Shown: positions 44,048-56,313 of the stretch, in pieces
Layout: the number at the start of each line of letters is the position of its first letter
Position numbering within the stretch: the first letter of the stretch is position 1
Source: Gymnopus androsaceus JB14
Taxonomy: Eukaryota > Basidiomycota > Agaricomycetes > Agaricales > Omphalotaceae
Assembly: GCA_009733575.1 (NCBI GenBank)
Contig: ML769665.1
Span: 24,356 to 88,355, forward strand
DNA length: 64,000 nt
Direction of reading: 5' to 3'
Made by a program: the position numbers and the translations under genes
Notes under the pieces: generated by a model
The model's database searches: none
The model's input: only the letters and a program-made list of their open reading frames with translations
Told to the model about the DNA's origin: nothing

Positions 44048-44866
44048 AGCGATTTCTGTGTGTGTGTTGCAGGGAGATAGATGATGGGGGTCGCAAACGA
44101 TTCCGGAACAAAGAGCATTCATCTTATGTTGTGACATATGCTTGGACATGTGTCGGACATGTGTATGTTAAAGTTCAGTCATAGAAGCGCGAAGTGTGTC
44201 GTTGCGGTCCGGTGTATAAGTGTCGGCCACGATATTGGACTGCAAGAGCCTAATTGGTGTTCCACTTTCCCTTGCCGCATCCCGGTTCACACCCGAAATC
44301 GATCCGTCACCAATTCACTTCCATATCTCACCATCTTTTCGTCGTCGATGTCCGCAGGAAGAATCTGGTGAAGATCGAGAAGGATCGATGTTGAAGAAGA
44401 TGAAGACTCTATTGATCTCACACTGCAGCTTACTCTTCTGCAACCATAACATACGGACGATTTCTGATCATGTTACCTTCTCTCACCTCAAAAAATCGCA
44501 TTCAAACAACGAAAACGCTGGTTTTTCATCTTTCCTGATCTGAACGTCCGAACCAAAGGCAGCTACAGAGTCGATTTGAGTTTGAATGTATGTGTTTATT
44601 CTTTGGTATTCATTATTTCCTAACGTCGCGTTTGCCTATCCAGGAGCATTGACGTCTCGTTCTGTGTTTATACTATTTCCTGGCATGGAGGGCGCGTTCC
44701 TTTTCTTTTTTTTCGCTACCATATCCAACTCGTCTTTCAACCAGTCCTTTGGGCATGGGATGGCAATGTATCACCTCGTATTCCTCAGTAGCTCAAGCAT
44801 CCGCGCCTCCGTCTTCGTTTGGGTTTGGTCCAAGTTCGGCGCAGATTCCTCTTATTGTGTTTGCAG
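44048..44866. other. Intergenic: likely 5' region of the NLR gene and flank of GDH copy B
   Basis: No recognisable coding region. Homology to GDH begins only at the acceptor TTTGCAG ending at 44866. The plus-strand open frame at 44586-44909 is pyrimidine-rich and not family-like. Confidence 0.4.
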
Positions 44867-46996
44867 ATTCGAATGCCAACTTCGCCATGGTTCATTACTC
44901 CGCATCTGACCATGCAACCGAATCGATGTATTCATACGTTCTTTTATTCATTGTGTATCTGTAACCGGTGTGCTATCCAGGCCCGCCCTCTCTTATCAAC
45001 GCCTTCAAACCATCCAACCCCTCTCCGACGAGGATATCCGCCGCATAGCCCCCAACAAACACTGCCTCCAAGTCCTCGAATCCTTTCTCATCTTCAACAA
45101 ACATATGATCCTCAAAATCAAATTTTACCAACCTACAAAGGTCGCCTTGTCCTTCCGCTTGGATCCGGAACCAGGGTTTTTACCCGAGGTTGAGCATCCA
45201 AAGAAGCCGTTTGCCGTTATTGGGAATGAGTTTAGGAGATTCCATATTAGGTTTAGGGATGTGGCGAGGGGAGGGATTAGGATTGTGATGAGTAGGAACA
45301 AGGAGATGTATTCGATTAATCAGAGGATGTTGTAAGTGTTTTCTCGCTCTCTCTTTTTGGATGTACATACACTGACGACGACATGTTTTAGGTTTGACGA
45401 AAATTACAACTTGGCTTCGACCCAGTCGTTGAAGAATAAAGATATTCCCGAGGGAGGTGCCAAGGGTACGATATTGCCTTCGATCGGGGCTACGCCGAGG
45501 TTGTGTTTTGAGAAATATGTTGATGTATGTGTGCTCGCGGTTTTTAGTTGTTTATATTCACTAACTACGTTATCATAGGCAATCGTCGACCTGCTAATCC
45601 CAGGAAAAACACCCGGAATCAAGGAGACGTTGGTCGACTTGTACGAAAAGCCAGAGTTGTTGTTCTTTGGTCCTGATGGTTTGTCGATACTTCTCTCTTC
45701 CCTTCCAAGTGGTCATTTATGGTCTTGTGTAGAGGGTACAGCGGATAAGACGGACTGGACTGCACTCCACGCCCGCGACCGAAATGTGGTGGAAGTCCTT
45801 CACCACTGGAAAGAGTGCTGAGACACTCGGTGGAGTCCCACACGACACGTATGGTATGACTTCGCTGAGTATCAGGCAGTATGTGTTGGGTATCTATAAA
45901 CAGTTGGGGTTGAAGGAGAGGGAGATTACAAAGCATTTGACCGTCGCGCACTTTGATAGGACGAGGTTGAGCAAGGATGGGTATTTGGTGAAGATTGAGG
46001 AGCAGGATGTCAAGTTGCCTTGTACGTTGTTCACATCTTTCTTTGTAGGAGCAAAGGCTGATATGTTATGGGTAGCGGGCGAAATCGTTCTCGACGGGAT
46101 TGATTTCCGTAATGGTACTCATTTGAGGTTTAAAGCCGACTTGTTCGTTCCTTGTGGTGGACGGTATGTGATTATTCAATGTGTATTCAAGTCGTCTGTC
46201 TCACGCCTATATTCAGACCGGAAGCCGTCAACATGTCGAACATGGCTGCACTCTTCGACAGCGAGGGTAAACCCCACTTCAAGTACATCGTAGAAGGCGC
46301 CAATTTATTCCTCACCCAACAAGCGCGTTTGTTCCTCGGAAAGCGTAAAGTGGTCGTGTTCAAAGATTCGAGTACTAACAAGGGTTAGTTGGTTTCGTTT
46401 ATTCTTCTCAAGTGCTCAAACTTATTCATTCATTGTGTCCAGGTGGTGTAACGAGTTCTTCCTTGGAAGTCCTAGCCGGTCTCGCTCTCTCAACGCAAGA
46501 ATACGTCGACTCGATGATCTTCAAAGACAGCAAACCTTCCGAATTCCACCAGAGCTACGTCAAGGATATCCAAGAAAAGATCACCGAAAACGCTGCTGCT
46601 GAATTTCACTGCATGTGGAAAGAGCACACGCATCTGCAGGGAGCCAAACCGCGCACGACCATCTCGGATGAGCTGTCGTCGACGTTGAACAACCTCCAGG
46701 CTGAATTGGAGAGTTCGGATCTGTTTGAGTATGTTCCGAGTAGGAATGGGGTGATAAGGAGGGCTATACCCAAGGCGTTGGTTGAGAAGATTGGGTTGGA
46801 GACGTTGTTGAAGCGGTTGCCGGAGGCGTATCAGAGGGCGTTGTTCTCTAGCTGGGCTGCGTCGCACTTTGTGAGCGATCTTTTTGTGGACGAATTAGTG
46901 TTTACTGATGTGATATTGTTTTTTTGGATTTATAAATACGGCGTTAACGCTTCGAGTGTAGACTTTTTCCATTTCGCTAGGGATCTTTCCAAGTGA
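44867..46996 (+). pseudogene. GDH2: NAD-dependent glutamate dehydrogenase, copy B (5'-truncated, internally deleted)
   Basis: Starts at an exon boundary (after TTTGCAG) with NFAMVHY and keeps about the last 600 codons: FLIFNKH, GFLPEVEHPKKPF, FRDVARGGIRIVMSRNKEMY, EGGAKGTILPSIGATPR, PGKTPGIKETLVDLYE, YGMTSLSIRQYVLGIYKQLG, LFVPCGGR, NMAALFDSEGKPHFKYIVEG and FFHFARDLSK. Lesions: a 12-bp in-frame loss near 45034, an 8-bp deletion near 45783 (frameshift), and a deletion of about 230 bp at 45934 that removes an exon-intron-exon stretch present in A and C. The last intron has lost its AG acceptor (GG near 46929), but the sequence can be read through in frame to the normal end. The absence of the N-terminal half means no enzyme is made. 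Confidence 0.85.
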
Positions 46997-47267
46997 AGTA
47001 GGAGCGGGCGGGGCGCACAGTAGTCACATAAAAATTGAATGGGAATGAATGTTCAATGGGTGTAGTGGAACATACATACAGATATTATACTTTGTAATGA
47101 CTGAGATTATGAATGGACATGGGATACTCCTTCTTTACTACTGACTGTTGGGAAGCTATTCGTGAGATGTTTGTAGAACGCTGCAATTGTGAATGTTCTT
47201 GATGACAAAGGCCAAAGCGCTTCCCTAACACCTTCAAGCGCCCAAATCGTTCTTGTTCCGACAACAA

Positions 47268-48504
47268 ATGGCAGTGGAATCTCTGCCCAACGAGCTCATA
47301 GATTGTATCCTCGACAACCTTTCCTCCAATAAAATCGCTCTCTCCAACTGTTCTCTTGTTGAAAAAGCTTGGGTTCTCCCCTCTCAGCGTCGCATTTTCG
47401 AAAAGCTCGGGCTGAATGGCCATGCAGACTCTCTAGTCAAAACAGAGCGGCTCATTGCGATATTCGATGAGAAACCGCACCTAGCATCCAGTGTCCGGCT
47501 TCTGAACTTGTGGAGCTTCAATAATGTAGAAGGGCCGGAAAAAGAAATGCTTCATGCTCGGATTGCTGAAGGAGTTATCCAGCGACTATCTAAAGTGGAG
47601 ACGATAGAACTCGACTATGTCTACTGGCCAACACTGTATCCTTTACTCAGAACGGCACTGTCTGACGCGTTCCAAGCTCACTCCCTCACTCGAATCGCAA
47701 TCACTGGGTGTTCCTTCCACACATTTGCCGACCTGGCTTCTCTGTTGAGCCATGCGACGTACTTGAAGGCGTTGACAATCAGGCTTCTGAATTGTGGTAG
47801 AAGGAATGAGCCGACCGCTTTGGATTTCGCTATCCCTCGGTCAATAAAACTTGACGAATTTGCGACCGACGATACTGATACCTTCACTCCTTGGTTCAAA
47901 GAAGAATTGTGCCCAATTGCGATTCGATATCTGCGATTTTTGCGTATGCGTATCTTTTGTCGGAACCCGACAACGATTTACCAGTCCGTAGCTTTCATAG
48001 TCCGGCATGCTGGTTTTAGTCTTACAAAGTTGGAGCTGGAATACCAAAATGGACTTGGAGGTGTGCTTACCTGTTTATGCCGTCAAGTGATTCCATAACC
48101 TTCCTTTTCTAGACTCGGGTCTCATTCATCTTGGACACATACCAAACTTGGATAGTTTTGTGCTGGATATCTGCAAATCCCGAGCTGGAACAGACATCCT
48201 CATTCCTTGGATTCGGTCGTTCTTTCAACCTCTTCTGAATCTGGATGGGCATACACACCCCTTACGCCATTTTACTCTGGTCATAAATATCGACTTCGAC
48301 GAGTCTGATCCTGATCAATGGGACCAATATGCTGTCCTCAATCGCCTGTTTGCACAGCCAGTGTTTGCTCCACTCGAGCTGGTGACTATTGTGGTGAAGG
48401 GGTCGCACCAACTATTAATACCGACTGAAATACTTGGTTGGAAACTTCCATTTTTGAAGGGATCGCCCAAGCTCAAAGTTGATCTTCAGCCTTGGAGAGA
48501 CTAG
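47268..48504 (+). CDS. F-box/LRR-like protein (intact member of the triplicated unit)
   Basis: Exons 47268-48060 and 48113-48504 with a 52-nt intron (GTGTGC...TTTCTAG), 394 aa. Residues 4-40 form the F-box (SLPNELIDCILDNLSSNKIA, then LVEKAW), the Skp1-binding motif of SCF ubiquitin ligases. The rest has leucine-rich, beta-strand/helix text (VRLLNLWSFNN, VETIELDYVYW, LTRIAITGCSFHTFADL, LKALTIRLLNCG) typical of agaricomycete F-box proteins with degenerate LRRs. It starts about 270 bp after GDH copy B on the same strand. Copies at 32093 and 56314 are broken, so this is the only candidate functional member. Start: ATG 47268; no upstream in-frame ATG. Confidence 0.75.
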
Positions 48505-48994
48505 TGGATCTTCGGACCAAGTTGCTTGAAAGGCATAGATACATAACTGGTGTTTCATTCACTGTTTCTAACTAGAAATTTTGTGCCTCATTGTGGCCAT
48601 AATGTACGCCTGGCTCTATCTATCCAAATATTCTTCTTTTTGCGCTCAAGGAGAGGATGCGAGTCATTTGCGCGATTCGCCTTTTTTGCTAAATTTCCAT
48701 TGAATATCAGGTTCTGCCATCCATTATCTTGGTCAATCATGTCAAACGACATGGTCACAATCCAACTGCCGGTGGTAGCTTCGCAGTAAGTGCGTTCAAA
48801 TTGTCTGAATCTAAGTGAATTAAGATCAGACTAGAATATACTTTTTACTGAGGTCAGAATGTATCATGGGACACAAGATGCCTTCGCTAATCCAAGAGTT
48901 ATGGGATTGGTATGGAGGAGCTAGGATTCCACAACACTTTTGTACCAGGTTTTATTCTAACAACCGAAATATTTCAGATTGTTGCGTTAATCTG
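48505..48994. other. Intergenic between convergent F-box and protease genes
   Basis: No gene recognised. About 100 bp (48585-48690) resembles 39197-39300, a small dispersed repeat. Confidence 0.4.
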
Positions 48995-51126
48995 TTATAC
49001 CATCGCAGCGGCCAGGAGTTCGGAAAATATAGGTGTGCCAAAACCAGATAATTAGTCAATCTTGTCAGCAAATCTTGTGAAAGACGCTTCAAAAAAACTG
49101 ACTCAATGCATCCCACCCAACCGCTGCGTCGAAAGCCACCTAGTCAAAGGTCAACATACTTGTAGAAATAACCCAAGGATGAAACTAACTGATGATGCGG
49201 GACAAACAAAACCCGAGTTGTGCCCAATAGTGATATCAGTGAATGCCGTCGATGCTGTGGAGTAGATGAACGGATTCAGGAATCCGAGGACAGGCTTTCC
49301 TGCTGCAATGAGCCGGTCGTTGATCAGGGCAATTATTGCAGCGAATGTGGGTGATGATGCGCTAGTCCCTCCAACAAGACCTACTTCTCCGCCAGATTCA
49401 ATCTCGAAATTCCAGCCTTGCACAGAGGGTGAAAACCCTGTAATTGAAAAGAAAATGGTTCAACATGCCTTGCACAGATGCATCAGGGTAGGCCCGTCCA
49501 GATTTGTTGAAGGTCCCTGCAAAGTCGGATGGGATGGTCTTGAGGAAACTGGCGACTGCCGCGGTCTGGTAGGACGGAGCGGGAAAGAAGTTGGAAAACC
49601 CGCCGCCAGTGAAGTTGATAGCTTTCTCAGGTCCAAAACCCTGTGTAGATCCTACGGCGGTTACAAAAGGACACGCAGCAGGGAACACGGGTATGAATGT
49701 GTTGTCATCGCAGACAGAGTCATCGTTGTGGCCTCCGCGCACACCACCCTACATATATCAAGTCAGAAGAGGAAAAACTTATGCATGAACCAACTGACAT
49801 CTCCCGATGCAAACACCACAGATATACCCCGGGTGCCCAGCACCATATAGTCGTTACATATCTTTCTGTGGAGAAGAAGAAAGATAATATATATATAGAA
49901 ACATCGAAAGCTGAAATACTGACATTGCCTTACTGCTTCCAAAATTTGCTTCGTCATCGCCGTAAGATGTTGTCATGACGACCGAAGGTGGTATGGCAAC
50001 GCCGTCAAGGAAAGTAGTGGTATCCAGCAGGGACGTGCCAAAGTCATCCCCACCGACAGATAAGAACTCAATGGGGACTTCTGTCGCAACGCCTGATTGG
50101 GGGCTCAGTAAAATCAAAAGAAAAAAACCTAATCCAAAAGCACCGACCCGTCGTGTACTGTATATCCAAGTTTGCCTCGGATCCTGCGTCACTAGCTTTC
50201 TGCGTATTAATTCCACCATCTGTGCTCAACAGGGTGAATGTGGTTGTGGATGGAATATCGGGACGCAAGAGTTTGAGGAATTCCTAGTGCATTATCAGCG
50301 ATCTCACCACACCGGCTCATAAAATCACGAACTGAAAGGTCCGCAGTCTGTGCAAATTCGTCTTCATAGGCAGTAACGAGGAGGGAAATGGTCTTTTCTG
50401 TAGCTGGGGTCGCTGGGATCCCATAGAGCTTTTGTAAACATGTCGGAGTCACAATACCACTTGGAAGGCTTGAGTTGCAGGATGCGGCGACGGCTCGTCT
50501 GTCAAGGCTGATGGAGCTGGTAGGAGTTAGGCGAGTATTGGGCCCTATAAACTGGGTAGTGGGATGGATTACATCGATGTGCCCGACCAGCTCGGACGGC
50601 AGAGAGACAGAGAGTGTACGCGTGATCGCATTCGACTTATCAGGGTGCGTGAAAACTTCGAACTGGGTAGCAAAGAGCTGGTTTGCCTGTGAGACCGGGA
50701 GCGTGATAGATACCCAGTCACCGTTCGGTGAGATCACGGTGGGCTCGAGGCCGTTCGCAGATGCGAAGGAAGAAAAGGCAGAAACCGTCTCTGAAGAAGG
50801 CTGGACAAAGGATTTGACCTTCAAAGTTTACATCTCGAGTCAGCCATGTGTACGTGTAAATGATTAGACAAATTAGTGAACGTCTTCCATCGACAACCAC
50901 TGTCTGAACTCAGGACTCCCTGGCGTAGAAAGGGACATCAGTTTGTCCTCCAGACCGGCGATATTGTTGGACGTCAAAGCAACACAAAGGTGAGCATATC
51001 ATTAGCAGGCGCAACACCTTGGCTGACAAATCCAGCTGGAGCAGATGTACGGCTTTCGTGTACAACCATACCTGCAGAAGCCATAGCTATGATTGAGAGG
51101 AGAGTCAGGAGCTTGCAGAGGGCCAT
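48995..51126 (-). pseudogene. Sedolisin-family serine protease (S53, pro-kumamolisin), probably inactivated by a 1-nt deletion
   Basis: Exons in minus order: 51126-50882, 50818-50333, 50283-50148, 50092-49924, 49865-49799, 49748-49469, 49416-49190, 49139-49103, 49047-48995; about 566 aa. A signal peptide (MALCKLLTLLSIIAMASAG) is followed by a pro-kumamolisin activation domain (about 30-200) and the catalytic domain. The catalytic Glu/Asp string SEANLDIQ, SYGDDEANFG and the nucleophile motif GGTSASSP (near 49345) are all present. Such enzymes are secreted acid endo- or tripeptidyl-peptidases. In exon 1 the frame breaks near 50988, after DMLTF, where one base is missing; the rest of the prodomain continues in the shifted frame. 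The last intron ends in AT, not AG. Intron 6 is GC-AG. A sequencing error in exon 1 cannot be excluded. Confidence 0.8.
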
Positions 51127-52054
51127 GATCGCGACACTAGGAGGAAGAGAGCGATGAACCTAGGTAACAGTCTACTACAAATTGAGTTTATAAACCCATC
51201 GAAAGTCAGGTGAAAAAGACGCGCGCGCTGCAAGCTATCTATACCCAAATCATACCGCGATTGAGACCCCCCGTATGTCTTTCTCATATGCTAACCAGGT
51301 CCAAGATCTTATCGGTGAGAGTTAGCTGAACATTCTCTCAGGAGGTCTGCCATGTTGATATTCTCTCACGCCGGTAGAAGACTACCGCAAGGGAACAGAA
51401 CTAAAGGAGCATGAGTGGACCACAACAGCGACGACCGTATAAGGAGCAGGAGCAGCACGCACAGATGTCATGGGTTTGCTGCAGGTAGTTGAGACGGAAC
51501 AAGCAACCGGGAGGTAGGTAAAGGAAGAATGATAAGAAGGAAAATCGTTCTTTGCGAACGAGCAATCATTAGTGCGAGTATGACCTACACAAATATTCTA
51601 CCGGCAAGCTTCGACTGGAACTTGATTTATGGGTGGACACGCACCATCGTTTGAGGGAAAATATAGTGATCTTTATGGAGCAAACTGGCAACGAAGTTCT
51701 TTCGTTGGTTGTTCTCGACGAAGAATTCTTTCACTCACATGACGTCCGGTGACCTATCAATGCATTGTTGTGCAACAATCAAGCAACAATAGAGAAAAGT
51801 GAGAGCGCTTATTAAATTAAGTAAGCGCTCTGAATAAGCGCTCTGATCATACTCTCGACCAACAAAGCCAAAAAAAACCGCTGCAGAGGAAACTTGCATC
51901 TTTCTGTGCTAGGCTCTAGGTGGCTAGAAACAACACTGATGGCTTGCTCAATCAAGTCAAGATCTCAAAGTGAGGTCTTGTTCAACAGGAATTAGCAGCA
52001 AAAGTGAGTAGTAGAACTGGATCTAATACCGATTGAGATTTACTGTATTTTGTA
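51127..52054. other. No gene recognised
   Basis: Upstream of the S53 gene; no clear open frame or repeat. A short inverted/tandem AAGCGCTC motif occurs at 51803-51845 (GAGCGCTTATTAAATTAAGT, then AAGCGCTC twice). Confidence 0.4.
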
Positions 52055-55000
52055 GGGCTTTATCGATTATCTGGTTTTACACGAATCTCGGCATTGACGA
52101 CACTTATAGCAGTTATCTGTGACCACATCATTGCGCCAAAGTGCTCGCGTACACGAAGCATGATCCGAGCAAGCTCGTCGTTGATCTCGAGAAGATTGAC
52201 GAGAATGAGAATGGCGCGACTTCTATTCATACTAGTCCCCCTGGTATTACTACGACCGAGGGCCCTGGCGCTACGTGCGAGTCGAGGTGAGCCCACGTTC
52301 TGTACGGCATTTCCAACGTTCCTCAACTTGAATCTAGAATCGACACGTTGCTCCTCGACAGCTCAAAGCCCAAGCAGACTCGAGACTTCTGTGCCACTGG
52401 GTCCATCTCCGCGACTGCTTCTCAGCAGCTCAGATGCTATCTCGTCAACAAGTGTGTCTTTCCAGACACGCCTGCCACAAAGGACGCAGAGGGCAGGGGC
52501 GTGTCTGACAAGTCATTCTTGGAAAAGGCCAGCGAGAAAAGGTATGAAAGAGCATCGTTCGCTAGCTCGTTCAGCAACTCATCCAAATTCTAGATCATGT
52601 GGAGCGTTGAGCAACGGTACGGTCCCGTCATGGAGGTTTTCAAAGTCGAGGGCTTGAGAGAGACATCTTGTTATCGGATACAAGATGAGCGGGACTACCG
52701 CCTTCTTTAGGTACGCGTCATCATCCACCTACCTTCATCTACTAACCTCTATAATAGTGCCCTCTCCAATCTCTACCACTTTTACTCTCTCTATTCTGCG
52801 CGCAAATACGTGGAACAGTTCTCTAACGGCATCACCATCATCTCCTTGTACCTCAACCCTGTTCCAAACTCCAACGCCCCGCCGATCGAACACTCCATCT
52901 TCCAGGTTATGAAGGAGGCTTCGCTTCTGTACTGTCTTCCCGAAAACCCGTTCTTCTCCTCCCAAAGGCTCCAGGTACGCATGCTGTCCAGTAGGCTACG
53001 TACGCTCGTAAGAATACCCTCTCTTTTCTTTGCATATCGCTGTGCTGACAAGGTTGTATCGTTATAGACTGTGGCTATCAATGCCTCCAAACCATCCAAC
53101 CCCTCTCCGACGAGGAGCTCTACGACAAAATCCGCCGCACGGTTCCCAACAAACACTCCCTCCAAGTCCTCGAATTCTTCCTAGTCTTCAACAAGCATAT
53201 CCTCAAAACCAATTTCTACCAACCTACAAAGGTCGCCTTGTCTTTCCACTTGTATCAGGGTTTTTACCCGAGGTCGAGTATCCAAAGAAGCCATTTACGA
53301 TGTTTTTCGTTATTAGGGAATAGGTTAGGGATGTGGCGAGGGGAGGGATCAGGATTGTGATGCGTAGGAATAAGGAGATGTATTCGATTAATCAGAGGAT
53401 GTTGTAGGTGTCTCTCTCTTCCTTTTTGGATGTACATACACTGACGATAACGCGTTTAGGTTTGATGAAAATTACAACTTGGCTTCGACCCAGTCGTTGA
53501 AGAATAAGGATATTCTCGAGGGAGGTGCCAAGGGTACGTTCGATTAGGGCTACGCCGAGGTTGTGTTTTGAGAAATAGGTTGATGTACGTGCGCTCACTA
53601 TCTATATGTGCTCCCACTCACTAATCTCGTAATCATAGGCAATCGTCGACATGCTGATCCCAAGTTAAACACCTGGAATCAAGAAGACGCTGGTCGACTT
53701 GTACAAAATGCCCGAGTTGTTGTTCTTTGGTCCTGATGGTTCGTTGATACTTCTCTCTTCCCTTCCAAGTGTTCATTTATGGTCCGTTGTGTAGAGGATA
53801 CAGCGGATATGACGGACTGGACTGCACTCCACACCCGCGACCGAAACATGGGGGAAGTCCTTCACCACTGGAAAGAGTGCCGAGACACTCAGTGGAGTCC
53901 CACAATGACATGTATGGTATGACTTCGCTGAGTAAGGCGGTATGTGTTGGGTATTTATAAACAGTTGGGTTTGAAGGAGAAGGAGATTACAGAAGTACAG
54001 ACGGGAGGACCGGATGGGGATCTTGGATCGAGTGAGTATACGTTCTTCCTTGGCTTGTTACCCCGAGCTATCATTTATCTCTTGTAGACGGAATCCTACT
54101 TAGCTCCGACAAAACCGTCGCAATCATCGATGGAAGTGGTGTCCTTGCCGACCCCACTGGGCTCGATCGCGAAGAACTCGTTCGTCTGGCGAAAAAGCGT
54201 TTGACCGTGGCGAACTTTGATAGGACGAAGTTGAGCAAGGATGGGTATTTGGTGAAGGTTGAGGAGCAGGATGTCAAATTGCCTTGTACGTTGTTCAAGT
54301 ATTTTTTTCTTTTTAGGAGCAAAGGCTGATATACTATGGGTAGCGGGCGAAATCGTTCTCGACGGAACTGATTTCCGGAATGGAGCTCATTTGAGGTTTA
54401 AAGCCGACTTGTTTGTGCCTTGTGGTGGACGGTATGTCATTATTCAATGTTCATCCAACCGCCTAATCATTACTATTATTCAGACCGGAAGCCATCAACA
54501 TCTCGAACATGGCTGCGCTCTTCGACAGCGAGGGGAAACCCCACTTCAACTATATCGTAGAAGGCGCAAACCTGTTCCTCACACAACAAGCGCGTTTGTT
54601 CCTCGAAAAGCGTAAAGTGGTTGTGTTCAAAGATTCGAGTACCAACAAGGGTTAGTGTTTCTCCTCTCAAGTTGCGAAAAATTATTCATGTGCGTTCGTC
54701 CAGGTGGTGTAACGAGTTCCTCCTTGGAAGTCCTAGCCGTTCTCACTCTCTCAATGGAAGAATCCGTCGACTTGATGTTCTTCAAAGACGGCAAACCTTC
54801 CGAATTCTACCAGAATTATGTCAAGGATATCCAAGCAAAGATCACCCAAAACGCTGCTGCCGAATTCCACTGCCTGTGGAAAGTGCATACGCGTCTGCAG
54901 GGAGCGAAACCGCGCACCACCATCTCGGATGAGCTGTCGTCGACGTTGAATAACCTCCAGGCTGAATTGGAGAGTTCGGATTTGTTTGAGGATGTTCCGA

Positions 55001-55261
55001 GTAGGAATGGGGTGATGAGGAGGGCGATACCCAAGACGTTGGTTGAGAAGATTGGGTTGGAGACATTGTTGAAGCGGTTGCCGGAGGCGTATCAGAGGGC
55101 GTTGTTCTCTAGTTGGGTTGCATCGCATTTTGTGAGTGAGGACGATTTGGATTGCTTGAGGTTTACTGATGTTATGTTATTTCTTTTTTTAGCTTTGTAA
55201 ATACGGCGTTAACGCTTCAAGCGTTGACTTTTTCCATTTCGCTAGGGATCTTTCGAAGTAA
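52055..55261 (+). pseudogene. GDH2: NAD-dependent glutamate dehydrogenase, copy C (longest, multiply broken)
   Basis: Extends further 5' than the other copies: WFYTNLGIDDTY (about 52072), VLAYTKHDPSKLVVDLEKID (52140), then an intron (GTGAGC...CTAG, about 52287-52340) and GSISATASQQLRCYLVNKC. It ends with VDFFHFARDLSK and TAA. Lesions: frame breaks near 52110; a deletion of about 360 bp joining GACTGTGGCT to TCAATGCCTCC at about 53078; loss of about 30 bp near 53315; a short deletion in the EGGAKG exon at 53537; disruptions near 53905 and 53935. The downstream catalytic and C-terminal exons (LFVPCGGR near 54412, GGVTSSSLEVL at 54704, RAIPKTLVEKIGLETLLKRL at 55024) are well preserved. The N-terminus of the enzyme is absent, so no functional enzyme is expected. 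Confidence 0.85.
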
Positions 55262-55583
55262 AAAGTTGACACGAGCGGCGAGGCGCAGAACAGATTAGAA
55301 GTTGTGTAAAAATGGAATGGGAATGAATGGGTGTAGTGTGACATACATACAGATATTCTACTTTATAATGACTGGGAGTCTGAATGGACATGGGATACTC
55401 CTTCCTTGCATGATGCATCTTGAAGCTGGTCATTGGTGCAATCTCCCACAACACTACAGTTTACATGGCTTTCTTTATGGGACAATGAATAGATGAAAAG
55501 TAGTTTGGTGACCCACCTTCTAGAAGATGTCAGAATAAACTCTAGAATCCTTGTATTTCTAGTAATTATACCAACATCTTAGG

Positions 55584-56232
55584 CAAATCTCTATAAAAGT
55601 GCCAGTTTTGTCTAAACAAATGAGACTCCATCCAACATGAATTAAACAAGGTTAAACAACCACACTGGGCCAAAATAATGATTTCCGTACAGCCTGAGCG
55701 AGGCATCGTGGGAAAAAACTGACACCCCCCTCCTGCCCCAGTTCGTTGATCTATAGCCAACTATATGCTTACTTAAGCAAAGTGGCTTAACCCTAGCCCT
55801 GTATGATGTCTCTCCTATATTTAAACAGTGGGGGCAAGCCCCCACATCCTTATCCCTAACCCTAACCACCTAACCCCTAACTCCTAACCCCACCTACTTA
55901 ATCTCATATGTTGACCAGGCTAGGGTTAGCTAATGCTAACCCTACCCTTAACTTTCCCACAGTCATGTGCTGACCAGGTCAGGGTTAGCTGATGCTAAAC
56001 CTAACCCTAACTTTCATCATCACATGCTTACCATGATGCTATGTCATGTGATAACTAATCTTATCTATGTTTCCCATGGTCACATGCTCACTATATCATG
56101 TGACAACACAGTTGTTTAAAATTGTTTAAACAAAAAGGGCAGTGGCTAGTAGTAGTTGAGATGTTTAAATATGTTTAATATTCATTGGGCATGTTCTTGG
56201 ATGTTTAAGTATAACTGGACCAGATTACTCAA
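55584..56232. mobile_element. 649-bp insertion with TTAGGG-like arrays and 8-bp target duplication
   Basis: Flanked by ATCTTAGG at 55576-55583 and 56233-56240. Copy A of the surrounding unit has a single ATCCCAGG at 32011-32018 with matching sequence on both sides, i.e. the empty site. The interior has CCCTAACCCTAACC-type tracts (55850-56010), the palindrome AGGGTTAGCT/AGCTAACCCT-like strings and GGGGGCAAGCCCCC, as in 34957-35694 but inverted. Ends are only weakly inverted (CCAGTT...TAAACA on both sides). No coding capacity; hAT-like target size. Confidence 0.75.
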
Positions 56233-56313
56233 ATCTTAGGGGACTGCTTTAGGCCAGGCCAAAGGGCTCTCTACCAACTTCAAGCACCTAAACCATTCCT
56301 GCTTGCGACCATC

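Noticed and set aside
52094..52657. 187-codon open frame as a separate gene
   Set aside because: It is an off-frame reading of the GDH copy C exons (LAYTKHDPSK and GSISATASQQ are in other frames).
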